The notes under the pieces were generated by a model. The model saw nothing but the letters and a program-made list of their open reading frames with translations. It was not told the origin of the DNA and did no database searches. DNA of 64,000 nt. Origin: Streptomyces acidiscabies. Its GTDB lineage: Bacteria > Actinomycetota > Actinomycetes > Streptomycetales > Streptomycetaceae. The stretch spans positions 2,128,001 through 2,192,000 of the forward strand of contig NZ_JAGJBY010000001.1 of the NCBI RefSeq assembly GCF_020010905.1, written 5' to 3'. Made by a program: the position numbers and the translations under genes. Below are positions 8,318 through 15,295 of the stretch, in pieces (within the stretch, counting starts at the first letter, position 1; every line of letters starts with the position of its first letter).

Positions 8318-9316
8318 ATGAACGCCGACACCCCCCGCAGCTGCGCCGCCACCGACTCCCTCCTGACGACCCCTCAACTCCGTTCCCACGGCGTCTCCCA
8401 GGCCGAGACGAACGAACGCTGCCGGCCCGGCGGGCCTTGGCAGCAGGTGCTGCCGGGGGTGTACGCGCTGCACGCCGGGCAACTGAGCGACGAGGAGCGG
8501 GTACGGGGGGCGCTGCTGTACGCGGCGCGGGAGAACCGGAGTTCGGGGCGGGGTGCGATTCCCCGGCAAGGCGCCCCCGACGCCGAGTCCATGCTCACCG
8601 GCCTCGCGGCGCTGCGGCTGCACGGCTTCACCTCGCTCCCCACCCACGACCACATCGACGTCCTGGTCCCCCGCCTGCGCCGCCTGCGCTCCACGGGGTA
8701 CGTCCGCATCATCCGCACGGCGACCCCGCCAACTCCGCTGCTCCTGGACGGCGTTCCCGTGGCTCCTGCCGCTCGCGCTCTCGCCGACGCGCTCTCCGGC
8801 CTTACGGACACCGGCGTCGTACGGCGCCTGATGGCGGAGGCGGTACGGGACGGTCACTGTGAACCTGCGGCGGCGGTACGGGAGTTGAGCCGGGCGAAGC
8901 TGTTGACGCGACCGCATGTCGTGGACGCGGTGGACTCGTTGATGGCCGAGAGCCGGGCCCTGGCGGAGAACCGCCTCTACCGCCTGGTCCGCGACCACGC
9001 CCTCCCCGACCCCCTCTGGAACGTCGACCTCCGCCTCCCCGGCGGCCCCCACCTCGGCGGCCTCGACGCGTACTGGCCGGACCACGCGGTCGCCCTGGAA
9101 CTCGACATCCGCACCCCCCACCACAACGACGACACCCTCTGGACGGACCACGCCCGCAAACGCGAAACCCTGGAACGCCTCGGCATCACGGTCGTCCACA
9201 TCACCCCCCGCAAACTCCGCGAGTCGATGGAACAACAGGCGATGGTGCTCCACACAGCACTCCTCACCGCAGCCGACCGCCCCCCGTCCGCCTACGTCGT
9301 GGTGCTGCCCCGGTAA
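8318..9316 (+). CDS. AbiEi-like/DUF559-type protein with a nuclease-like C-terminal domain
   Basis: 332 residues from the ATG at 8318; an in-frame start at 8249 would add 23 residues of unlikely composition. The N-terminus (LLTTPQLRSHGVSQAETNERCRPGGPWQQVLPGVYALH) looks like the winged-helix element of AbiEi-type antitoxins. The middle is arginine-rich. The C-terminus GGLDAYWPDHAVALELDI, then H-x-x-x-x-x-W-x-x-D-H-A-R-K-R-x-T-L-E-R-L-G-I-T-V-V-H, resembles the DUF559/Vsr PD-(D/E)xK fold (acidic pair D and E-x-D). No toxin gene sits next to it. Enzymatic activity is an inference; the family is widespread and uncharacterised in Streptomyces. Confidence 0.6.
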   Translation: MNADTPRSCAATDSLLTTPQLRSHGVSQAETNERCRPGGPWQQVLPGVYALHAGQLSDEERVRGALLYAARENRSSGRGAIPRQGAPDAESMLTGLAALRLHGFTSLPTHDHIDVLVPRLRRLRSTGYVRIIRTATPPTPLLLDGVPVAPAARALADALSGLTDTGVVRRLMAEAVRDGHCEPAAAVRELSRAKLLTRPHVVDAVDSLMAESRALAENRLYRLVRDHALPDPLWNVDLRLPGGPHLGGLDAYWPDHAVALELDIRTPHHNDDTLWTDHARKRETLERLGITVVHITPRKLRESMEQQAMVLHTALLTAADRPPSAYVVVLPR

Positions 9317-9354
9317 AGCAGGAGGGGAACCGAAGCAGCACCCTCCCGGGGGAA

Positions 9355-9394
9355 AGGAGGGGGCACCTGGTCATCACGCCGGGTGCCCCCTCCT
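9355..9394. terminator. Bidirectional terminator hairpin between convergent genes
   Basis: A 13-bp perfect inverted repeat (AGGAGGGGGCACC, 9355-9367, with GGTGCCCCCTCCT, 9382-9394) lies between the convergent stops at 9316 and 9410. No long T-run is present, as is common for Streptomyces terminators. Confidence 0.75.
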
Positions 9395-9409
9395 CCGCGC
9401 AGAAAACGG

Positions 9410-9790
9410 TCAACTACCGCTGAACGCCATCCACACCGCGCCGACTCCCACCGTGAGCACACACAGGGCAAGCGACACATCGGCACTCAGACACCGAGTC
9501 CACTGGACCCGAGGCCCCCCAGCGTCGGCCCCACCACCCGCACGAAGCCAGCCATTGATCCTCAGCGCGGCTTCCCCACCGATCCGAACCACAAGCGTCC
9601 CACCGGTATCAACCTCAACTCTGCGGATCGCCGACCTCGGAATGACGTGACTACGCAACGGATTCACGACCGTGAGCACATCGCCACTCAGGACCACTTT
9701 GCTGTTCGAGATCCGGCCAACGATGGCGGCGGTCACCAAAAAGGCGGGTATGCCTTGCCAGCCGGTCCGGAACCCGTTCACCGAGGTCAC
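9410..9790 (-). CDS. PH-domain-like membrane protein, possibly the 3' piece of a split gene
   Basis: 126 residues from a GTG at 9790. One hydrophobic segment (IPAFLVTAAIVGRI) is followed by the pattern SKVVLSGDVLTVVNPLRSHVIPRSAIRRVEVDTGGTLVVRI, resembling a bacterial pleckstrin-homology-like domain, and a C-terminal membrane helix (LALCVLTVGVGAVWMAF). The start codon overlaps the stop of the upstream 37-residue reading frame by 4 nt (GTGA, 9787-9790). Typical proteins of this kind have two adjacent N-terminal helices before the PH-like part, and here the first helix sits in the upstream frame. So this is either a translationally coupled pair or a frameshifted gene. Confidence 0.55.
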   Translation of the reverse strand: MTSVNGFRTGWQGIPAFLVTAAIVGRISNSKVVLSGDVLTVVNPLRSHVIPRSAIRRVEVDTGGTLVVRIGGEAALRINGWLRAGGGADAGGPRVQWTRCLSADVSLALCVLTVGVGAVWMAFSGS

Positions 9791-9900
9791 CCATAGACCG
9801 CCCCGACCATTCCGATACCGAGCCCTAGGATCATCGCTCCGCCAAAGACAAGCCAGGATCGCCGCCTGAGCGTGACTTCACCAGCTTTGGCTGCCATCAT
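9787..9900 (-). CDS. Very short single-helix membrane peptide (possible 5' piece of the split PH-like gene)
   Basis: 37 residues beginning MMAAKAGEVTLRRRSW at 9900, with a good ribosome site (GGAGAGGGG) upstream. After a basic stretch comes one membrane helix (VFGGAMILGLGIGMVGAV), then the stop. The stop overlaps the GTG start of the next frame by 4 nt. The strong ribosome site and the helix followed immediately by a second helix in the next frame suggest that the two originally formed one reading frame. Confidence 0.5.
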   Translation of the reverse strand: MMAAKAGEVTLRRRSWLVFGGAMILGLGIGMVGAVYG

Positions 9901-10049
9901 GCCCAACCCCTCTCCGAATTTTTCAGCAGGCCCCTGACCGACCGGACGTCGGCGCGAGCGCGCTTTGACGTTCCCCCGGTTCCCGGCACTGCCGAAGTCT
10001 CTCCACGGACCCGGCAGTGTCAGCATCGCCTCCGGGGCTGGACGGCCCC

Positions 10050-10307
10050 TCACGGCGTGACGTAGTCACCCCAGCCGAAGGTTGCCACGTAAGCCCTTCG
10101 GAGAGCGTCGCCGCCTCGTCGGCCTCGGATGAGGATCACGGTCAGGGCGAGCAGGAACCAGACGAGGAACCCTCCGAAGACGAGCAACGCCCGGCGCAGC
10201 CCACCGAAGTGGAAGACGACCGCCAAGATGACGGCGGTACACGCCAGCCCGATGTGCGCACCGGCGGTCTCGACGCGCCAGCTTCTGGGGTTGTGAGCCT
10301 TGGCCAT
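10050..10307 (-). CDS. Small two-helix membrane protein
   Basis: 85 residues from the ATG at 10307, with only a weak ribosome site. Basic N-terminus MAKAHNPRSWRVE, a first helix at about residues 18-34 (IGLACTAVILAVVFHFGG), Arg-Arg turn, a second helix at 40-61 (ALLVFGGFLVWFLLALTVIL), then a basic cytoplasmic tail ending DALRRAYVATFGWGDYVTP. No recognisable family. It lies upstream of and in the same direction as the PH-like pair, so the three may be cotranscribed. Confidence 0.5.
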   Translation of the reverse strand: MAKAHNPRSWRVETAGAHIGLACTAVILAVVFHFGGLRRALLVFGGFLVWFLLALTVILIRGRRGGDALRRAYVATFGWGDYVTP

Positions 10308-10407
10308 GCTTCAGCATCTCGCGAACGGGCGGAAAGCGGCGGCTTCAGGGCTTCCCCCGCACCCATCAACCCCAAGCCCTCGCGCGCCACTTCCCCCAGA
10401 GTGCACC

Positions 10408-11193
10408 ATGGACCGCATGACGAAGATCGACAGCACGGTGCCCCACTCGGCCCGTATCTGGAACTACTGGCTCGGTGGCAAGGACAACTACCCGGTGGAC
10501 GAGGCGGCGGGTGACGCCTACACCGCCGTCTTTCCCGGCATTGTGACCATTGCGCGCAGCAGCCGCGCCTTTCTGGGCCGCTCCATCCGGTACCTCGTGG
10601 AAGAGGCGGGCGTGCGGCAGTTCCTGGACGTCGGTACGGGGCTGCCCACCGCCGACAACACCCACGAGGTCGCCCAGCGGTACGCCCCCGAGTCGAAGAT
10701 CGTGTACGTCGACAACGACCCGCTGATCCTCGCGCACGCGCGTACGCTGCTGTACTCCTCGCCGGAGGGCAAGACCGCGTACGAGCACCTGGACCTGTAC
10801 GACCCCGAGCGCATCATCGAGGCCGCCGGCCGGACCCTCGACCTGGACCAGCCCGTCGCCCTGATCCTCAGCGGCATCCTCGGCCACGTCGACGGCTACG
10901 ACCGCGCCCGCGACCTGGTCCGCGGGTTCCTCGCCGGGCTCCCCTCGGGCAGCTACCTCTCCCTCAACGAGGGCTCCCGGGGCACGGACCCGGCGTACGA
11001 GCACGCCCAGGACGGCTACAACGAGACCGGCGCCGTCCCCTACTTCCTGCGCCCGATCCCCGAGATCGAGGGCTACTTCGAGGGCCTGGACCTCGTCGAG
11101 CCGGGAGTCGTCTCCGTACCGCTGTGGCGCCCGGAACCCGGCGCGAGCACGACGCCGATCGGCCAGCACGGAGGCCTCGGGCGTAAGCCGTAA
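10408..11193 (+). CDS. SAM-dependent methyltransferase, DUF574/Methyltransf_19 family
   Basis: 261 residues. The ATG at 10408 was chosen because the family begins with the diagnostic MDRMTKIDSTVPHSARIWNYWLGG; the 36 preceding in-frame codons have no similarity. That opening (S-A-R-x-W-N-Y-x-L-G-G-K-D-N-x-x-x-D) and QFLDVGTGLPTADNTHEVAQ with VYVDNDPLILAHAR (SAM-binding motif I and acidic motif II) define the family. Streptomyces genomes carry many such copies, often beside XRE/ATPase modules; substrates are mostly unknown. A shared terminator at 11209-11237 separates it from convergent sodF. Confidence 0.9.
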   Translation: MDRMTKIDSTVPHSARIWNYWLGGKDNYPVDEAAGDAYTAVFPGIVTIARSSRAFLGRSIRYLVEEAGVRQFLDVGTGLPTADNTHEVAQRYAPESKIVYVDNDPLILAHARTLLYSSPEGKTAYEHLDLYDPERIIEAAGRTLDLDQPVALILSGILGHVDGYDRARDLVRGFLAGLPSGSYLSLNEGSRGTDPAYEHAQDGYNETGAVPYFLRPIPEIEGYFEGLDLVEPGVVSVPLWRPEPGASTTPIGQHGGLGRKP

Positions 11194-11206
11194 CTCCCCA
11201 TACAGG

Positions 11207-11300
11207 AAACCCCCGTGAGTCACGTCCTCACGGGGGTCTCCCTCAATCCGCCTGCCCCGGTGACAGTTGAGAAGACGATCACGAGGCAGGACGCCTAAAA
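11207..11300 (-). ncRNA. Candidate s-SodF-type small RNA from the sodF 3' UTR
   Basis: In S. coelicolor a small RNA processed from the sodF 3' UTR silences the nickel SOD gene sodN. Here the sodF stop (11314) is followed by about 100 nt of non-coding sequence ending in a strong terminator hairpin, the same layout and size. The assignment is by analogy: sodN is not in this window, so complementarity cannot be tested and the 5' processing point is only approximate. Confidence 0.35.
11209..11237. terminator. Bidirectional terminator between methyltransferase gene and sodF
   Basis: An 11-bp perfect stem, ACCCCCGTGAG (11209-11219) with CTCACGGGGGT (11227-11237). Reading leftwards it is followed by TTTCC, suiting sodF; reading rightwards it would also end the methyltransferase transcript. 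Confidence 0.8.
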
Positions 11301-11313
11301 GAGCATCAGAACC

Positions 11314-11955
11314 TCAGGGGTTCAGCAGCAACACATCCGTACGGGACTTCGCCGCCGCATAACGCCGCGCCACGTCCTGCCAGTTGACGACCGCCCACAT
11401 CGCGTCGATGAAGTCGACCTTCTGGTTCCGGTACTGGAGATAGAACGCGTGCTCCCACGCGTCGAAGACGAGGATCGGCGTCGACCCCTGCCCCACGTTC
11501 CCCTGATGGTCGTAGACCTGCTCGACGATCAGGTGCCCGCTCAGCGGCTCGTACGCGAGCACCCCCCACCCCGAACCCTGCGTCGTGGCAGCGGCTTTGG
11601 TGAGCTGCGCCTTGAACCCCGCGTAGGACCCGAAGGATTCGGCGATCGCGTCGGCCAACTCCCCGACCCCGTCGGCCGCGAGGGGCTCGCCACCCCCGTC
11701 GCCGGTCATGTTGTGCCAGTAGATGGAGTGCAGGACATGCCCGGAGAGATGGAACGCGAGGTTCTTCTCCAGCCCGTTGACCGCCCCCCACACCTCCTTG
11801 TCCCGCGCCTCCGCGAGCTGCTCCAGCGTGTCGTTGGCACCCTTCACGTACGCCGCGTGGTGCTTGTCGTGGTGCAGCTCGATGATCTCCGGGCTGATGA
11901 CGGGGGCGAGCGCGGAGTAGTCGTACGGGAGTTCAGGCAGCGTGTAGACGGGCAT
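11314..11955 (-). CDS. sodF: Iron (Fe/Mn-type) superoxide dismutase
   Basis: 213 residues starting [16 protein letters not shown], with an AGAGGACC ribosome site. It is a complete Fe/Mn SOD: metal ligand H28 in [12 protein letters not shown], the second His in [11 protein letters not shown], then QGSGWGVL and the [11 protein letters not shown] motif carrying the last Asp and His ligands. It converts superoxide to oxygen and peroxide. In Streptomyces this Fe enzyme (SodF) is repressed by nickel through Nur, while NiSOD (SodN) is made. A near-perfect Nur box lies in the promoter (11996-12012) and overlaps the predicted -10, which strongly supports the name sodF. Confidence 0.95.
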   Translation of the reverse strand: MPVYTLPELPYDYSALAPVISPEIIELHHDKHHAAYVKGANDTLEQLAEARDKEVWGAVNGLEKNLAFHLSGHVLHSIYWHNMTGDGGGEPLAADGVGELADAIAESFGSYAGFKAQLTKAAATTQGSGWGVLAYEPLSGHLIVEQVYDHQGNVGQGSTPILVFDAWEHAFYLQYRNQKVDFIDAMWAVVNWQDVARRYAAAKSRTDVLLLNP

Positions 11956-11995
11956 GGGGGGTCCTCTCAGAACCTTTCCTGCGCACAGCTTCTTG

Positions 11996-12029
11996 TTGCA
12001 AGATACTTGCAGTTAGAGGATCACAGCAA
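11996..12029 (-). promoter_or_regulatory. sodF promoter with predicted Nur (nickel-responsive Fur family) operator
   Basis: The plus strand at 11996-12012 reads TTGCAA-GATAC-TTGCAG, matching the published Nur consensus tTGCaa-N5-ttGCAA except at the last base. Its core TGCAAG-ATA-CTTGCA is a perfect palindrome. On the minus strand a -10 (TATCTT, 12005-12000) sits inside the operator and a -35 (TTGCTG, 12029-12024) lies 18 nt upstream, so bound Nur-Ni would exclude polymerase. Confidence 0.75.
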
Positions 12030-12060
12030 GAACCCCAGCCCCGGCAGACCCCCCCCCGCG

Positions 12061-13425
12061 TCACCCCTTCCGCGCCCGCTGCCACCCGTACCCAACCCCC
12101 GCCAGCACCACAGTCATCGCCCCCGTCCACACGAGCTGCGTCCGCGTATCCCCCTCCCGCGCCATCAGCACGAACACCGCGACCATCCCCGCCAGCGCAA
12201 CCCACGTCAGCCACGGAAACCCCCACATCCGCACGGCCAGCCGCTCCGGCGCCGTACGCCCCCGCAGCCGCAACTGCGAGACGGCGATGAAGATCCAGAC
12301 GACGAGGATGACCGCGCCGATCATGTTCAGCAGCCACATGAAGACGTCGTCCGGCCGCCAGTAACTCAGCAGCACGCACCCGAACCCGACGACCGACGAG
12401 ACGAGTACGGCGACCCGCGGCACCCCACCGGACACGGCGCCCAGCGCACGCGGCGCCTGCCCCCGCTCCACCAGCGAGTACGCCATGCGCGAGGCGCCGT
12501 AGATGTTCGCGTTCATCGCGGAGAGCAGCGCGACCAGGACGATGACGTTCATCAGCTGACCGGCGCCCGGGATGTCGAGGTGGTCGAGCGCGGCGACGTA
12601 CGGGCCCTTCGCGGTGACCTCCTTCGCGTTCCACGGGACCAGCGTCACGATGACGGCCATCGAGCCGACGTAGAACAGCGCGATGCGCCACATCGCGGTG
12701 CGGACCGCGCTCGCCACACCCCGTACGGGGTCCTCCGACTCGGCCGCCGCGATCGTGACGGTCTCCAGACCGCCGTACGCGAAAACCGTCGCGAGCAGGC
12801 CGATCACGAAACCCTCGCCGCCGTTCGGGAGGAAGTCCGTGAGGTTCGCGGTGCCCGGCGCGTCCGTGCCGGGGAGCAGGCCCGCGATCGCCAGCACGCC
12901 GAGGACCAGGAACAGGGAGATCGCCCCGACCTTCAGCGCCGCGAACCAGAACTCGAACTCGCCGAAGTTCTTCACGGCCGCGAGATTCATTCCGCAGAAC
13001 ACAACCATGAACAGGGCGACCCACAGCCACTCCGGCGTCCCCGGCAGCCACCCCGTCACGATCTTCGCGGCGCCGATGCCCTCCAGTCCGACGACCGTGC
13101 AGAGCAGGATCCAGAACGCCCACCCGACCGTGAACCCGGCCCACGGGCCGATCGCGCGCTCGGCGTGCGCGGAGAACGAGCCCGACGACGGGTACGCCGC
13201 CGACATCTCGCCCAGCATCCGCATCACCAGCATCACGAGGGCGCCGGACAGGGCGTAGGCGAGGACGATCGAGGGGCCGGCGGCGGCGATGCCGGAACCG
13301 GAGCCGACGAACAGGCCGGCGCCGATGACTCCGCCGAGGGCGATCATCGAGAGGTGGCGTTGTTTGAGGGCGTGCGTGAGACCGGGCGCGGTGGCGGGGG
13401 TCTCCGAGGTGGTGCGTATGGGCAT
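12061..13425 (-). CDS. Amino-acid permease (APC superfamily, GABA-permease-like)
   Basis: 454 residues with about 12 membrane helices. The N-terminus LTHALKQRHLSMIALGGVIGAGLFVGSGSGIAAAGPS is the hallmark of the AAT amino-acid permease subfamily: the G-A-G-L-F-x-G motif in helix 1 binds the substrate backbone. MRMLGEMSAAYPSSGSFSAHAERAIGPWAGFTVGW and FGEFEFWFAALKVGAI are further family blocks. It imports an amino acid or GABA by proton symport; specificity is not resolvable. A close paralogue lies at 17061-18491 on the same strand, with bioY, an LPxTG gene and a kinase between them. Confidence 0.88.
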   Translation of the reverse strand: MPIRTTSETPATAPGLTHALKQRHLSMIALGGVIGAGLFVGSGSGIAAAGPSIVLAYALSGALVMLVMRMLGEMSAAYPSSGSFSAHAERAIGPWAGFTVGWAFWILLCTVVGLEGIGAAKIVTGWLPGTPEWLWVALFMVVFCGMNLAAVKNFGEFEFWFAALKVGAISLFLVLGVLAIAGLLPGTDAPGTANLTDFLPNGGEGFVIGLLATVFAYGGLETVTIAAAESEDPVRGVASAVRTAMWRIALFYVGSMAVIVTLVPWNAKEVTAKGPYVAALDHLDIPGAGQLMNVIVLVALLSAMNANIYGASRMAYSLVERGQAPRALGAVSGGVPRVAVLVSSVVGFGCVLLSYWRPDDVFMWLLNMIGAVILVVWIFIAVSQLRLRGRTAPERLAVRMWGFPWLTWVALAGMVAVFVLMAREGDTRTQLVWTGAMTVVLAGVGYGWQRARKG

Positions 13426-13598
13426 GGGCGCGGCTCGTCCAATGCGGCTAGGTGGGCAAAACGTTCACCCTATCGACGCCGGTCACGTTCGATCCGTGAC
13501 CGGGATCACGTGTGGGGGAGCGGTTTGTGTAGAGCCCACCAATGCGTTGACCTGCCGTTTGTCGACGCCTGACGGTTCGCGGGGGTGGGGGGCTGGGA

Positions 13599-13604
13599 TA
13601 GCGT
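13599..13604 (+). promoter_or_regulatory. Candidate bioY -10 box
   Basis: TAGCGT lies 40 nt before the bioY start, the usual form of a Streptomyces HrdB -10. No matching -35 is clear, so this is tentative. I looked for a biotin-repressor palindrome here and saw none. Confidence 0.35.
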
Positions 13605-13644
13605 CCTTAGGTCCCCTTTACTCACCGTCCTCGCGGAGTCCTGC

Positions 13645-14226
13645 ATGAGCATCCTCGCCGCCACGTCCGCCCCCGGGCGGGTCCTCGCCGACCTCCTCCC
13701 TGCCGGTCGCGTCCGCGACGCCTCGCTCGTCATGAGCGGCGCGGCTCTCACCGGGCTCGCGGCCCAGATCGCGGTTCCGGTGCCCGGTTCTCCGGTGCCG
13801 GTCACTGGTCAGACCTTCGCCGCGTTGCTCGTTGGTACGTCGCTGGGTGCGGGGCGGGGGTTCCTCGCGCTTGCGCTGTACGCCGTTGCCGGGGTGGCCG
13901 GCGTGCCGTGGTTCGCGCAGGGGGCGTCCGGGGCGGGGATGGTGTCGTTCGGGTACGTCCTTGGGTTGCTGCTGGCGTCGACGGTTGTCGGGGCGTTGGC
14001 TCGGCGGGGGGCTGATCGGAACGTGTGGCGGATGGCCGGGGCTGTGGTGTTGGGGGAGGCGTTGATCTACGCGGTCGGTGTGCCGTATCTCGCGTACGCG
14101 GCGGACATGTCGGCGTCTCAGGCGGTTGCCGCTGGGCTTACGCCGTACTTGCTCGGCGATGCGTTGAAGGCGGCGTTGGCGATGGGGTTGGTGCCGGGGG
14201 TGTGGAAGTTGCTCGAACGGCGGTAG
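13645..14226 (+). CDS. bioY: Biotin transporter BioY (S component)
   Basis: 193 residues; the ATG at 13645 has GCGGAG upstream, and the further in-frame start at 13585 lies outside the conserved part. Six hydrophobic helices. The family blocks are present: AALTGLAAQIAVPVPGSPVPVTGQTFAALLVGTSLGAGRGFLAL (biotin-binding PxPVTGQT loop), GVAGVPWFAQGASG, GYVLGLLLAS and TPYLLGDALKAALA at the end. BioY captures biotin as the substrate-binding unit of an ECF transporter or, alone, as a low-capacity importer. No bioMN genes are adjacent, so it probably works solo or with a shared energising module. Confidence 0.92.
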   Translation: MSILAATSAPGRVLADLLPAGRVRDASLVMSGAALTGLAAQIAVPVPGSPVPVTGQTFAALLVGTSLGAGRGFLALALYAVAGVAGVPWFAQGASGAGMVSFGYVLGLLLASTVVGALARRGADRNVWRMAGAVVLGEALIYAVGVPYLAYAADMSASQAVAAGLTPYLLGDALKAALAMGLVPGVWKLLERR

Positions 14227-14230
14227 TTGG

Positions 14231-14283
14231 TCGGGTGCGGGCCGGTGGGGGTTGTTCGCGCAGTTCCCCGCGCCCCTAAAAGA
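14231..14283 (-). repeat. Interspersed Streptomyces intergenic repeat, copy A
   Basis: Read on the minus strand it contains the 20-nt core GGGGCGCGGGGAACTGCGCG (plus-strand 14257-14276), identical to cores at 30780-30799 and 38760-38779. The match extends about 47 nt, ending in a GCACCCG segment at 14231-14237. A degenerate relative sharing CCTAAAAGA follows at about 14328-14345. Confidence 0.8.
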
Positions 14284-14358
14284 TCGACGGTGGCCGTTCG
14301 TTGTGAGTGCGGCGGGGGCTGGTTGCGCTCCTAAAAGACCGACTGTTGCCCGGCACTG

Positions 14359-14391
14359 AGAGGCTCGCGAGTTTCGCTCGCGAGCCTCTTT
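14359..14391. terminator. Terminator hairpin between convergent bioY and LPxTG gene
   Basis: A 13-bp perfect stem, AGAGGCTCGCGAG (14359-14371) with CTCGCGAGCCTCT (14377-14389), loop TTTCG, followed on the plus strand by TT. It separates two convergent genes. Confidence 0.8.
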
Positions 14392-14425
14392 GGCGTTTCT
14401 CCTGCCGGAGATACTCCCCGCTCTC

Positions 14426-15145
14426 CTACCGGAGTTGCTCCCCGCGGCGGCGTTGCGACCACCACAGGCCCGCTGCTCCTGCCGTCAGGAGTGCGGCTCC
14501 CGCTGCTCCCAAGGGCAACAACTCATCTGCCGGGCCCGTGTTGGGGAGTTGGTCTCCTCCCGGGGTTACCGGCTTGTTGTCCGTGCCCAGGAGGAGGGGG
14601 GTTGCGGGGGCGTTGGGGGCCGGGTTGGATGCGCCGAAGGGGACCGGGCCCTGTTGCCAGTACGTCTTTTTGCCGTCCGCCGATTGGACGGGGAGGCAGA
14701 TCTTGCCCTGCTTTTTGAGGTCGTATGTCGCGTTGACTTTGTACGACTTGGTTGCGCCCGCCGCTAGGGTGTCTATCGGGCAATTGAAACCGCTGTTCGA
14801 GCCCTCGGGGAGGTTTTCTTTCGGGAGTTGCGTGCAGCCTTCTACGCTGTTGATCGAAAGGCCCTCGAAACCGACGACCAGGAGCCTGATCGCGCCGCTC
14901 TCCTTCGTGCCCTCGTTTTTCACGGTCGCGGTGAGGGTGGTTTTGCTGGTGCTGTTGTCGACCGAGATGCGCTCGGGAAGTGTCGTGGTCAGTTTGACGC
15001 CGGCCGGCGCGGGATCGACCGCCTTGCCGCCCATGCCGCTGCCGGGCCCCTCGTCCGCGCCCGCCTGCGGCGCCAGGACCAGCAACGCGGCCAGCCCGGC
15101 CACGACGGCCGCACCGGCGGCAGCCGTACCGTGTCGAGAACTCAT
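14426..15145 (-). CDS. LPxTG-anchored surface protein (sortase substrate)
   Basis: 239 residues from the ATG at 15145, preceded by AGAGGGGGAC. A Sec signal peptide ends near QAGA/DE (30/31). The extracellular part (about 31-195) is a beta-rich domain with a Cys pair and phrases such as TTTLPERISVDNSTSKTTLTATVKNEG, reminiscent of an Ig-like surface fold. The C-terminus is a textbook sorting signal: LPNTG at 200-204, a hydrophobic helix, and the basic tail SQRRRGEQLR. A class E/D-type sortase should attach it to peptidoglycan. The ligand is unknown. It is divergent from the Ser/Thr kinase gene. Confidence 0.85.
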   Translation of the reverse strand: MSSRHGTAAAGAAVVAGLAALLVLAPQAGADEGPGSGMGGKAVDPAPAGVKLTTTLPERISVDNSTSKTTLTATVKNEGTKESGAIRLLVVGFEGLSINSVEGCTQLPKENLPEGSNSGFNCPIDTLAAGATKSYKVNATYDLKKQGKICLPVQSADGKKTYWQQGPVPFGASNPAPNAPATPLLLGTDNKPVTPGGDQLPNTGPADELLPLGAAGAALLTAGAAGLWWSQRRRGEQLR

Positions 15146-15295
15146 GTCCGTCCCCCTCTTTCGCTCCCCCTGATACCGCACCTGAATTCGCGGTACTTGA
15201 AGAGGTACCACAAGATTTCCCGCCACTATGCTGGTACGGCCTGAAGTGTGACCATTGTGTTTCTGGTGGTACGGCCGGTGAAAGGGAGCAGTGGA

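Noticed and set aside
11449-13572. A 707-codon plus-strand open frame across sodF and the permease
   Set aside because: It runs antisense through two real genes and their intergenic space and is extremely His/Arg/Pro-rich.
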